DNA of 64,000 bases, from the NCBI GenBank assembly GCA_003024785.1, contig PUQB01000131.1:62001-126000 (forward strand), given 5' to 3'. The stretch's first letter is position 1. Every line of letters begins with the position of its first letter. The position numbers were made by a program, and so were the translations under genes. Shown in pieces: positions 12,014 to 23,248 of the stretch. The DNA comes from Selaginella tamariscina (lineage: Eukaryota; Streptophyta; Lycopodiopsida; Selaginellales; Selaginellaceae). Under the pieces are notes generated by a model. The model saw nothing but the letters and a program-made list of their open reading frames with translations. It was not told the origin of the DNA and ran no database searches.

Positions 12014-12680
12014 ACAGTAGTCGATATTCTTCCATTTGTAATTTTCTTATTTCCCGCTTTTTTATACCCTCCTTGTTTATTCCTCAATATTTATTTGAGA
12101 ATATACTGCTAACTTTATCTAATCTTATGTGTATATGACGTGTAATTTCTCCATTACTATATATTTAATTTTAATATTGCTCTTTGTGGTTAGAGTTTTA
12201 TAAATATATATTAAATTTTTTTTAAAAGATAAGAATGTTTTGAATCGTTACAAAATGAACGAGGCTGAAAAATTATGATTAAATATAAATTCTAAAAAGA
12301 ATAAATTATATATTAATAATTAAACACTTTGTTGAGGTTAAGTACATTGTAAACTACCATGTGTATGTGTATATATACTGCTTCATTTAATATATAATCA
12401 ATTTATTAATAGAATTATAAATTAGTTATTCAAAATCAATAAATCGTTAACTATCTTGAAACTTAACTTGGTAAGATTTATGAAATTTACAATATGGTTT
12501 AGACATAATTTTGAAATATAATCAATGTTTAGTTATACACTAGTAATTGAGGTAAACTCGTGAAAGCTTTCATTTACAAATAAAAAATTAGTTAATTTTT
12601 ACTTAAAGAATATTCCTAGAAATAATTATACGGGGGTTAGGAATAAAATTAGGTTATTAAAAAAAGGTTTCTGTACGGTG
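12014..12680. other. AT-rich intergenic DNA
   Basis: Short spacer between two genes on the same strand. It should contain the 3' UTR of the PHR-like gene and the promoter of the PDS5-like gene. No other coding signal or repeat of note. Confidence 0.6.
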
Positions 12681-14064
12681 ATGATGATGATGGATACCAT
12701 GCTCCAAGTAGGAGAGGATTTAGCATCGGAGAAGATCAGGCAGCTGGTAGTACTAAGTAACCAGCTGATAGCATTCGGCGATAATAAAGAGAAAATTTTC
12801 GAGTAATTATTTAATTTAATTTCTATATGTTAAATTAAATTAAAACATCTTTTTATTCATTAATATAATTTAACCAAAAAATGTACATTGTTCATTTCAT
12901 TTTCCACTAAACTATGGAGTATAGCTATGCATATTATGATTATGCAGTGTATACGTATATTTGTAATTATATCATTTCTTTAAACTATTTTTTTCAATAA
13001 CAAAAATTACTTTCACATAATATTTCATATAATATATATATATATATATAATATATTCATAACTAGATGACATAGGAATACACCACACAACAGGCAGTTA
13101 ATATATCATTGACTAATTATCAACATATTTCTTTAGATATTTATGTAATATACAATTTATGTATTTATTTGTTTTGTAGGATTTATGAATACGCTAATTG
13201 TTATTGAGCAAGCTCCCCCACGAATGACACATGAAGCATTACTTCAAGTGGCAAATGTTCTCATGTGTGTTCGATACCAAAAAACTATGAAACGCCTAGT
13301 ATTATGGTCAGCGGTTTTCTGTGAACTTATGAGGCTTTTCATGCCAAAGTTCCCCTTCCAATTTGAGTCCTACAATGTAAGTACATTTAATACACACACA
13401 TATACACATTATACATATGCACACTTGCAGGAATCACTTAGGAATGTGAAGAACTCGCTACAAGGATTGGGCGACGTATCGGATCCTCTCTATGGGTTAA
13501 GGGTGCATATCTTATTTCACCTCGATGATTTCAAATGGTCTAGGATGTACACAGACTACAACCTGCATAAACATGTGTGCCAATATGTTCAACAACTTCT
13601 TCGCAGCAGCAAGGTGCGTGCGTGCGTGTGTGTTATAACCGTACAAAGAAGTGTATATGTCACGCATAGCAAAGTCTACACCATATGTGTAGATCATGTG
13701 TGGTTTATTAAGCCAATGTATAGTAATTAATATTAATTATCATTAACACTTGATTAGACCAGTGGTAACCATACTGAAGAGATCAAAGAATCAATGATCA
13801 GTGTTATGGTGAATATGATTCAGGCTAGCAAGACTGTTGCTTCAAGGCAGATACAAGACTCCATAGTATCACACTTATTAGAGGTACACGACGAGAGAGA
13901 GAGAGAGAGACGTAGAAGCTATCTGTAACAAGTATATTTGTAATACAGATGTGTGTAGGACTCTCTCTCTTACACACGCACACACAAGCTTGTTTGGATA
14001 CACTTATGTATACCTCTAGTCAGTGATAAAATGTGCGTGTGTGTGTTGTGCGTGCGCGTGTGTG

Positions 14065-14106
<42 letters not shown>

Positions 14107-14866
14107 CACACGTCACAGTGCGTGTGTGTGTGTGTGTGTTATAACTATGTTAATTACAGAACGTACCTGAACCTGCTCGAGACATGGCCAGAGAAGTACT
14201 TAAACGCTGTATGTGGAAGCTAATGCCCATTGCATCCTTTTTAATATGGGTTCTTAAGGATTGGGAGAGTAAAAGCCACAGTGTAAAACGCGATTATTAT
14301 GTAATTATCGATGAGGTTAACGGTCATGCTGGGTGGATTATGGTACCGGTTATCCCATCTTTATGCAAAATCCTCAAGGTAGCTCTGTGTGTGTGTGTGT
14401 GTTGTTTGTGAGAGAGAGAGAGAGAGAGGGAGAGGGAGAGGGGGGAGGGGGGGAGAGAGAGTTTCTCACAATACATTGTACGATTGTCTAGGGTTTAGGG
14501 TGTTATGTTATATACTAACACACACACACACACATACACGCATATATATTTTATACATGTGTAAATACATTTTATATGTTTAAATGTTATAATATCTATA
14601 TTATTTTAATTTCTATTTTTTAACTTTTAATTTATTTATTTTTGTTAGACATTTCCATCGGAAGCTGTTGCTATGGCAAGATATTTAAGAGACGCATTTA
14701 ATTTATTAGCAGATCGTAATATTGTTGAGTTCAAGCAATACTTATATGAGTATATACAAAGTATGTTTGATGTTAAACATGTTCAAGGCATAATTAAAGA
14801 TAGTGTAATGAGTATGCTCTCCAAAGGCTATGGCACTTCGGAAATCCTTTGTAAGTATGATATTAT

Positions 14867-14902
<36 letters not shown>

Positions 14903-14907
14903 GGAGA

Positions 14908-14967
<60 letters not shown>

Positions 14968-15457
14968 TTAGCTTGTTATACATAGACATATAAATAAAAT
15001 AAATTTTACTTTGCAGCTATTTTTCTACAGAAGCTTGATGAACCAGACAAGCAGGTTCGATCTCAAGCTTTATACAGTCTTTGTGAGGCAACCAGTGTAT
15101 GTAAGGTGCCTCCACTAATCATGACAAAAAGTGTTGGAACACCTTGACCATTCTGAGGTGCGTGCGTGTGTTCATGCGTTAAACGAACAGAGCACATTGC
15201 GTTTGTGTGTTATGTGTATATTAATATATATTAATTAATATTATTGATTGATTTCATAATTAGCCGGACGTCAAGGGAGAGGCTTCATTGATGTTGTGGA
15301 ACTCTCATAAGTACCCTTATAGATGGATGTTAAACACTCATCATACAAAGTAAGTTAATATACCTTAAAATTATATTAATTGCCATTCTTAATTATTTAA
15401 TGTTTTATCAGAAGGTTATTAACAAGGAATGATAGTCAAAATGCGACTCGTGAGGTA

Positions 15458-15497
<40 letters not shown>

Positions 15498-15513
15498 TAT
15501 ATGTGTGTGTGTG

Positions 15514-15547
<34 letters not shown>

Positions 15548-16192
15548 AATGTAGTCTTAAGAAATATAGCATTACTTTTTACTAAAGGAACACACGCACA
15601 CACACGCACACTTGTGCGTACTTATGTACATTTCTTCTTTAGATCATCAACCACCTTGGGCTGCTTTGGCTGGAGAATATATTTCTTTAGCTTTGGATAT
15701 GGAAGAATATACCGAAAATGAGTTTGAAATTGTCGAAGCTATTTTATATGACATATTCAGAAGTTGCCAGAATTTATTTACGCAGGAAATTTGCTGGAGA
15801 AATGAGGTAAATTAAATTATTTTAGTTTAAGATTAATTATTAATCAATTTATTCGTTTTTATTTTTAGTTTTATCACAAGGAGCTTTTTTTCCCTAATAT
15901 CAAACTTCTCATGGTAGTTATGTTTACTGTGAAGTGGATCCAGATTGGCCAAATACATACCAAGTAAGAATTATAATTTAGTAGTATAAACCAGTTAAAA
16001 CTTGCTAATAAATAAATAATATATAATAATGAAATAATATATTAATATAATAGATAATATCAATAATTTATCAGAGACAATTAAACAGGTTTTTAGAAGG
16101 TGTAGTGCTTCATCTCAGACTTCCACTTGACCAGATATACTTTACATGGCTTCCAAGGTTACAAAAACTTGTCTTCTACACATACACCTTGT

Positions 16193-16250
<58 letters not shown>

Positions 16251-17310
16251 TTTTTTTCAGCCGGAAACTTGCTGTTGGTTTTTGAGTAAACTTCGGAGCA
16301 TACTACCACAAGAAATCTTGTCATGCGGTGTGGATTCTTGCATACAAGACGTAAGTTATTAATGACTTATACATAATATATGTATATTATTATAAATAAT
16401 GTATTTCAAAAGGAAACATTTAGCCGTGTATAAAGAATAAAATTCTTAATGGTTAACTTTGTATAGTTGTATGTTGTAAAATTATTATACTTATATTACA
16501 AACTCATTGGCTTTGCACGCACACATAGACACGCGGGAGATTTGTTTTAATACCACAATATATTATATTTTTTATCTGTTTATGCTAAATTGTATTTGTT
16601 TTGCTTATTTAGGCTATCCTGCATTTGCAAAGTAACACAGTATGGTTGTATACACGTGGCCCAAGATCCAAACGTCGTCCCAGAGCCAAGGTGTACGTGG
16701 AGGAATATGAATCGGAAAAATCAAAGTTGGAGATATACTTCCGGTATTACATATTTAATAATAAGTATAATATTTGATTTTATAATACATATAGATATAT
16801 TTATATATTTTATTTATTTATGCTAATATTATTTATGGTTTTACAGGCATGGCATACCATACAGCTGCAAAATACTCCACCTCAAAATCTAAGATTTTAT
16901 CAACGTAGACAACAGAAGTTCAAGTCCATGATTACCTTACACGTAGAGACTGAGGTAATGTATTATTTAGTTAGTTACAGTTTTAAATATTTAGTGTTGA
17001 ATTATATGGATTAATTAATCATATTTTCATAGAAAACAAAGGCGAGCGTTCGAAGGTCGCTACGGACAACACAAAATACACAGAAGGAAGAGATTATATA
17101 TATGGTGAGTTAAGAATAATTAATAGCTATAATACAATATTACATTATTTGTATTAAGAATGTTGTTTTTACTTATATTTGTGTGTGTAGTAAAAATAAT
17201 ATTTTTTTTAAAAAAATTAAACTTTATTTATGTTTATTAACCATATGCTGTTTTAGGAAGAGGAACCCATTGCGAAAAGGAAGAGTAAGCGTCGATGTGC
17301 AATGTATTGA
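12681..17310 (+). CDS. PDS5: PDS5-like sister-chromatid cohesion protein
   Basis: HEAT-repeat cohesin cofactor, nuclear, that regulates cohesin on chromosomes. Recognisable PDS5 stretches: EQAPPRMTHEALLQVANVL (exon 13185-13376), LQGLGDVSDPLYGLRVHIL (13431-13613), ESMISVMVNMIQASK (13758-13883), PARDMAREVLKRCMWKLMP (14160-14378), FKQYLYEYIQSMFDVKHVQ (14649-14850) and LQKLDEPDKQVRSQALYSL (from 15017). Further likely exons: 12681-12802, 15264-15349, 15412-15449, 15643-15806, 15869-15963, from 16075, 16261-16350, 16613-16743, 16847-16954, 17033-17104 and 17257-17310 (basic tail KRKSKRR, stop TGA). The start is the first of four consecutive ATGs, so the exact start is uncertain. Frame conflicts occur at an A5 run (15126-15130), within 15869-15963, at the 16743/16847 junction and between exons 1 and 2. 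The gene is either decaying or carries assembly indels. Introns are crowded with TG, GA and TA microsatellites. Confidence 0.7.
14034..14102. repeat. Compound (TG)n-(GA)n microsatellite in intron
   Basis: GTGTGTG-rich sequence passes directly into an uninterrupted run of about 17 GA units (14068-14102) within a PDS5-like intron. The same compound design recurs in many introns of this window. Confidence 0.9.
14866..14967. repeat. Compound (TG)n-(TA)n-(GA)n microsatellite in intron
   Basis: TGTGTG, then about 12 TA units (14878-14902), then about 30 GA units with small interruptions to 14967. It lies just after the donor of the exon ending at 14850. Confidence 0.9.
15458..15545. repeat. (TA)n then (TG)n microsatellite in intron
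   Basis: About 18 TA units followed by long TG runs to 15545, immediately after the donor of the exon ending 15449. Typical slippage-prone tract. Confidence 0.9.
16195..16248. repeat. (TC)n-(AC)n microsatellite next to an acceptor
   Basis: About 12 TC units run into about 14 AC units, ending 12 bp before the acceptor of the exon at 16261. The tract may serve as its polypyrimidine region. Confidence 0.85.
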
Positions 17311-18063
17311 CTATTTAATATTTATATACGTTATAAATATATAACAAACATTAGCAATATTGTGCGTGCATGCGTGCGTTGTGTGTGAGTGAGTGAGTGA
17401 GAAGAGAGTTATCCCATATATATGCTACGAATATCCTTGCGTATATTCCAATTCAATAATATGCCTACACTTGATCCTATAGGAAACGTACAACGCAATT
17501 CTCTGTGCATACGTGGACCACTAAGGATCTGCCACATTGGAGATCGTTATGCTCTTGTTAACTCGCTAGCTCATATACATACATCAACACATACATGTTT
17601 GCACGTGTATACCTGCATGTACATGTATGCATGCATAGCAACGTCGTGACATGTCGCAACATATATCATTGTTAACTATAGCAATTATAATAATAATGTT
17701 TAACATAAATAAAGATGAATTTAAAAAGCCCGTTTTAAAGGACCACCAAACAATGTACAGAATACAAGATGACTGAGATTAGAAAAGCTACACAGAAAAA
17801 CACAACGAGGTCAACAAAGTTAAATCAGGACTAAACCCAGTCCTAAACCGCTAATTAAGCCAGAATTAATCAGCGGTTCCTTAACCCACAACAGTTCCCT
17901 GCTTGCTGGCTCCACAAAACTGCAAGCCTTCACTCATCCTCCACCTGCACACACATATATGAATATGCGCATACACACGTACACATCACACCCATACAAA
18001 TATATGTGTGTGTATGAAAATGAAAGGCTCCTACCCGACTGGTCCAGTCCGTCTAACCATCAC
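17311..18063. other. Convergent intergenic region / 3' UTRs
   Basis: Lies between the ends of the plus-strand PDS5-like gene and the minus-strand NF-YA gene, so it should hold both 3' UTRs. A 62-codon frame at 17464-17649 ends in CA/TG-rich sequence and has no recognisable motif. The moderately GC-balanced stretch 17720-17950 is probably the NF-YA 3' UTR. Confidence 0.5.
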
Positions 18064-20416
18064 CTACTGCGTTGCAACTGCCATACTTGACACCATGCTA
18101 CCTGTAAAGAACTTCAATAAGATATATGTATATGTGTGTCTCTCTTTATACACCCACAGATACATATTGCATGTTGTACATTTTCAATATACTTAAATAT
18201 ATGGAAATTCTTAAAGTTAAGTACCCTGGCCACCTTCCATTTCATATATTACTTTAAATGTTATATAAATGGTCATCTATTATAACCAAAGTGGCCATTT
18301 GTTACCTTTTTGCCGGCTAAGTACAAAACCAGCGGCCACCTACTGTATCAAGATTAATAATACATATATACAAAAAACGAAAACACCATACAACACACAT
18401 TGTATAAGTGCATCATGTCGAACTTATATACAAGTGTATCATAATACACATACTACACAACGTTCCCTTAACATACACAAGAAACACATTATAAACGTGT
18501 GTGTATATGCAACTTACCCTGCCCGTTATCAACACCGTCACAACCGCCACCTAAAGGATGAAAAGCCGAAGAATGATAATGGTAACCATTAGTAGCTTGG
18601 TTAATCTGATTGGTATCCGCAGTATTTGCAGAAGATACGGAGACAGCGCCCCCTTTGCCATCAGAAACTGTCCGAGTTCTGAGATCCATTACCTTCGCTG
18701 CTCGTCTTCTTGCCCTCTTTCCCCTTTGTGTTCAGAACCTTCCCCCGTTTCCCCTTGCCCTCCTCAACGCATGTTGGTGCCGTGATTCGTGTAAATACGG
18801 CTGCATACATGTATGAACAAGTTATGAACATATACAAACACAACATAAGCGCCTAAATATACTTGTAACTGAGTTTGCTATCCTATGTCAATAATCACTG
18901 AGTATGTACAGTAGAGTATATTCTCGCCTAACATAAAGGCCGTCATATGCAAGTTATATACGATAGATGCGTCTAGTTGATGTAATATGTATATATAGAT
19001 ATATCACATGCTTGTCATATGTAAGTTAAATATGTCACGTCAGACAGCTTGTACCTCTGTATGCACAGACAAATCATTTTTTTCTATTCTTGCTTTCGGA
19101 AACATAACATACGGACATGTCGTATCATCTAGAATAGACATATAATTATGTGTATGTGTGTGTATATATGTGTACCTTTCTAGTTTTGATCAACTTGTTC
19201 TCGAGCTCAGCCTTGGCACGAATCTGCCGCCTACGCATGATACCATGGTACTGCTTAGCGTTCACATAAACGGGCTCTTCTTCCATCATCTCGGATGATG
19301 GCAAAGGCATCCTGCTGTGCTGTACCCCGAGAGCATGTTGATGCATCTACAATAAACAAATTACGTCATTCCCACATATTTTTTCATCTGCGTGTGTGTA
19401 AAAAGGGAAAGAAAATACCATCGCTTGAGCACCGTATGCCGCAATCAGTCCATAATACGGGTCAGGATATGGATAAGCAGCACGAACCTGCAGAAGTTAT
19501 AAGTTACAAAAAGCGAAACAAGCATACAAACAATAACAGACACTAACCATTGGGTGCCCGAGCTCTAACGGAGGCCGAATAATGTATTCCCCGGGCGGTG
19601 GAGGAATTCCGTTAGCAACTTGCTCCTGTTGATTACCTGAAGCAACTCCATGCTCGTCAATGACTGCATCAAACATCATAAATAACAAATATAACAAAAA
19701 CCATCTATTTCACATAGAGCGTATGGTAGCTCTAAATGCAAATTTTATTAAAAAATCGATACGAATAATATATACCAATGAATAAGACTTTCATAAGTTC
19801 AACAAAAACCATCTACTTCTCTACCTACACTGAAAGAGACTTACACACATGCATAAACAAAATAACTCAGTTTCTGAAACACAACATATAGAATCCACTC
19901 TCTGAGTTCATTTATGTCAGAAAGAGGTACTTGTACTAAATTAAATGTTATTGAAACTAATGAACCCAAAAGAAGAGCACATAGCATAATTACACATAAT
20001 TAAGAAGAATAGCTCATAGTTCAAAAACAAAGTTACTTATATCAAACTAGTGTGTTTATATATTTATGTTGTAAAACTAACGAGCCAAGAAGGGGGCATA
20101 CGGGCTATGTCAAATGAATAGCAAGATTTACGGTCTTACATGAAACCCATCAATTATAAACATCCGGTAAATGTAAAACTAAAGGATTAAACACACAGAT
20201 GAAAGGGAAATTTCAATTAATTTACACTAACACCGTACCTGCTGAAGGGACTTTAGCAGGCAAGGGGGAAGAAGAAGGCTGAGCTTGCATTGCAAAGTTC
20301 ACAGACGCATCAAACACTGGCTTTGTGGCAGATTGGGAGGCGCCCCACCAAGAAGACAAGACAGGAGCAACAGAAGCAGACGATGTCTCAGTCCCCGCGA
20401 TTTCTTCACCTTGCAT
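18064..20416 (-). CDS. NF-YA: NF-YA (CCAAT-binding factor subunit A / HAP2)
   Basis: Sequence-specific subunit of the trimeric CCAAT-binding factor; nuclear. Minus-strand exons: 20416-20239, 19663-19548, 19487-19419, 19346-19176, 18800-18518 and 18101-18064, about 284 residues, all junctions GT-AG. Exon 4 carries the NF-YB/NF-YC interaction helix ([19 protein letters not shown], then [15 protein letters not shown]). Exon 5 begins with the DNA-binding part [20 protein letters not shown]. Proline-rich N-terminal exons ([20 protein letters not shown]) match the family. Oddity: at about 18735 the conserved GGRFLNTK motif loses frame. RF is followed by a stop, while [10 protein letters not shown] continues in the next frame. 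The original frame resumes ([13 protein letters not shown]) and runs to the end ([11 protein letters not shown]). One missing base plus a nearby compensating change, or sequence error, would explain this. No miR169 site was recognised in the 3' flank. Confidence 0.9.
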
Positions 20417-20546
20417 CGAAAAACCACGCAGAATTCTCCGGCGCCAAAGAACACAACACCGATCAGCTACAATCTGAGTACACAGATAGACCTCTCAAGC
20501 TTCGAATCGTTCTTCCGGAACAGCTTAATCTCTATCGCGCATAATA

Positions 20547-20562
20547 CCCTAACCCTAGGGTA
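20547..20562 (-). promoter_or_regulatory. Telobox-like palindrome upstream of NF-YA
   Basis: ACCCTAACCCTAGGGT lies about 130 bp upstream of the NF-YA start codon. It contains the palindrome ACCCTAGGGT and a telobox-type AACCCTA. Confidence 0.45.
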
Positions 20563-20671
20563 CACACACATGAGGGAGACGAGGATGACTCCCACAGCCG
20601 GTTGCAGGGTCTGCTGACCGGTTGCAGCCCGTACCCGGCGGCACCGCCATCTGCGGCAACCCGATGCGCGC

Positions 20672-20721
20672 CACGTGTTTCGTAATCCCAACCGGCTATT
20701 GGCAGTCACCCTCGCCACGTG
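20672..20721 (-). promoter_or_regulatory. Two G-boxes and a CCAAT box in the NF-YA promoter
   Basis: Two identical GCCACGTGT words (cores CACGTG at 20672-20677 and 20716-20721) lie 44 bp apart. Between them is ATTGG (20698-20702), which reads CCAAT on the gene strand. They sit 255-305 bp upstream of the start codon. G-boxes bind bZIP/bHLH factors, and CCAAT is the target of the NF-Y complex itself, so auto-regulation is possible (inference). Confidence 0.5.
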
Positions 20722-20729
20722 TCTCTACC

Positions 20730-21020
20730 TCCGCGCAACGCATTTACCCCCTCCCTTACTCCTAATTTATAATTTAGGGCACGATTTAATATTTTTAATT
20801 GTCGGCCAAGTTTCAAAACAAATCATTTTGTTTATTTTGCATGTGACACGAACCCCACTAAACCATCTGGTACAAAATCCACTGAACGCCTAGGTCTGTC
20901 ACCTTTCATCTCTTGGCACCTGGTCTCCGATAAGAATTTATACACACACATGCCATATATGCATATGTCTTTCACGTTACGTCTCTCTCTCAACACACAC
21001 TGTACATATGTCAAATATTA
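20730..21020. other. Spacer between NF-YA promoter and PPR gene
   Basis: Holds a minus-strand open stretch (about 20832-20930, CQEMKGDRPRRSVDF) that could be a last PPR exon after a donor-like GTAATAG near 21055. It shows no E or DYW motif. Otherwise unremarkable. Confidence 0.3.
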
Positions 21021-22931
21021 TTATATAAAACATATTCTATTATTATCTATTACAGACAAGTTACTGTGGTGCATTCTCGAGGCACCGAGTAAGGCGCCCC
21101 ACGCGACACAGTTGGGCATAAAGGGCATACTCGACACAAGCTTCTCGGCCTGGTTAAGCTGCCCTAGCCTCCCAAATGCATCCACTAAAGTGTTATAGTG
21201 TTGTGCAATGGCAGTTACCGAGTGGTCGTGTGTCATGAGAGAAAACAGCTTCCGCGCTTGGGTAAGCTTTCCAGAGTGACTACACGCATTCAGAATGCTC
21301 GTGAACAGGACCTCACTAGGTTCAACTCCCTGGAGCGCCATAGCTTGAAAGGTTTCAATGGCTCGATCAAAATGCCCCGACTGGGCATATGCTGTAAGCA
21401 CTCTAGTCCACGGTATATCTCCTCTCTCAGGCATTCTTTCAAATACCACTCTGGCCCTCTGGACTTCCCCCTCTTGATAGTATGAACTCATCATAATCGT
21501 TGAAGAGAATACATCATGTAAGGCATTGCATCGTATACCATCTTGGCTTCCTTGTGATGCCCACATAGTACGTATCCATGCAAGAGGCTGTTCCAGGAGA
21601 CGCTAACTCTCTGGGGCGCGTTCTCGAAGAAGAACTTCGCTCCTTGTAAGTCTCTCTTCGCTACACAAGCCGATATCATTGTTCCACGATAACGAGTCGT
21701 GTACAGGCATTGTGTCGAACATCTTCTTTGCGTGCTCCAGATGCCCCACACGGGCATACGCTACTAACATTGTGTTCCACGATACAAGGTTAGGCTCCGG
21801 CAAGGTATCATATACCTCTTTAGCAGATTGAAGATCGGATTGCTCAGCGTAAGCCGAGATGAGCATGTTCCAAGAGACAGCATTTCTCCACGGCATGTTA
21901 TCGAACAGCTGCTTGGCACCTGCTAAGTCGTGTCCTTGGATGAGACAGTTCCAAGTATGTATAGTTTGCTCCGGCATTGTATCGAACAAGAGCTTTGCTT
22001 TCTCAGTTCTCCCATGGGCAAGGTATGCCTGAAGTATAGCAGTGTAAGACGCTGCATTATGCTCCGGCATTCTGTGAAACACATTCTCGGCCTCCTCTAA
22101 GTCGTTGAGTGCTGTTAAGAGCTGGTTATACGTGGTCAGGTTCACTTCGGGCATCTTTTGGAATATAGACATAGCTGAAAGTGAACAACCCACACTGGAG
22201 AACGCAGTAAACATCACGTTCCATGGTACGATGTTGTACTCCGGCATCCTATCGAACAGTTCCTTCCCCTTCTGCATATGCCCATTCGCGGCAAATGCTT
22301 GAACCATCGCGGTCCAAGCAACCAGATTTCTCACTGGCATCCTAGAAAAGAGATCCTGAGCCTTTCCCACTTGACCATCCTCAGAGTATGCCTTCAGCAT
22401 CGCAGTGCACGTGACCACGTTATGCTCCGGCATCGATTTGAACACGCACTCTGCCTCGTGCAGATGTGAGTTCTGGGCATATCCCGTTATCATGGCATTC
22501 GAGCAGGGAAGATCGGTATATGGCGTTTCCTCGAAGAGGTCTTTGGCAGAGTCGAGAGCTTCTTCATCGGTATACATGGTGAGCATGACTGTGACCACAA
22601 ATGTGTTATAGAATGGCATCGCATTGAAGAGGGACATCGCCTCCGGAATTTGCCCCTTCTGGGCATATGCAGATATCATCACAGTCCAAGAGACAATGTT
22701 CTTCTCAGGAAGCAAATCGAAAAACGATCTTGTATGGTGGAGAGAGAAGCTCTGGCTGTATGCATTGAGCATGACTGTCCATGACACAACGTCGTGCTCG
22801 GGCATTTGGTTGAAGAGAGTATGTGCGTCTTGGAGATGCCCATTTCGGGCATAACCTGCTAGCAGCCTGTTATATGTAGTAATCCTTGAATGTTGCATAG
22901 CCCTGATACGAATATCCTCTGAATATACCAT
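21021..22931 (-). CDS. S-type pentatricopeptide repeat (PPR) protein
   Basis: Sequence-specific RNA-binding protein, presumably acting in an organelle. An uninterrupted frame from 22931 to about 21690 encodes about a dozen or more repeats of close to 31 residues on the pattern MPEHDVVSWTVMLNAYSQ and MPEKNIVSWTVMISAYAQ, typical of S-type PPR arrays. The array continues in two further frames (SACVAKRDLQGAKFFF, then RARVVFERMPERGD) and ends with PNCVAWGALLGASRMHH, where an E domain would normally begin. The two frame changes, near 21680 (WNN) and near 21515, each look like single-base events. No DYW or complete E domain is seen, and the reading enters AT-rich DNA at about 21060, so the gene is truncated or has an unseen last exon. 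There is no clear transit peptide at the chosen start. It is head-to-head with IPK2, 64 bp apart. Confidence 0.85.
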
Positions 22932-22995
22932 ACGTAGAGTATATTCGTATTTGGACGCGTGTCATTTATACAAAAGCCCTAAATCCTCTGTTGTG
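22910..22995. promoter_or_regulatory. Compact divergent promoter (PPR / IPK2) with P1BS-type cluster
   Basis: Only 64 bp separate the PPR start codon (22931, -) from the IPK2 start (22996, +). Three matches to the palindromic PHR-binding consensus GNATATNC lie at 22910-22917 (GAATATCC), 22921-22928 (GAATATAC) and 22939-22946 (GTATATTC). The first two overlap the 5' end of the PPR frame. A GCCCTAAATCC telobox-like word sits near 22975. Binding is inferred from the motif only. Confidence 0.45.
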
Positions 22996-23210
22996 ATGGA
23001 GCAAGCTCGCAATGGCGACGGATCTGCTGTGCTTCTCATGTCTGTAAGTTCAAATCTCCAATTCTCTCTCTCTCACACACGCACGCACACACACAACACA
23101 TTTTTTTTAATTGATTTATTTTCATTCAGCAATTGAAACCTTCCTCGAATCAAGTTGCTGGTCACTCCTTTGAAGGTTTGTGTATATAAAGTTTATATAT
23201 ATAGTTTTTG

Positions 23211-23248
<38 letters not shown>

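Noticed and set aside
17464-17649. 62-codon frame after the PDS5-like stop codon
   Set aside because: Ends in CA/TG-rich low-complexity sequence, no motif, and lies where a 3' UTR is expected.
17700-18063. miR169 target site in the NF-YA 3' UTR
   Set aside because: Searched by eye for complementarity to miR169. Only short partial matches (GGATGA, CTTGC) appear, with no extended pairing.
20285-20617. Two overlapping plus-strand frames of 84 and 110 codons
   Set aside because: They are antisense to NF-YA exon 1 and its leader; no motif and no independent start context.
22105-22854. Several plus-strand frames within the PPR gene
   Set aside because: Antisense shadows of the PPR repeats, with periodic similarity reflecting the repeats on the other strand.
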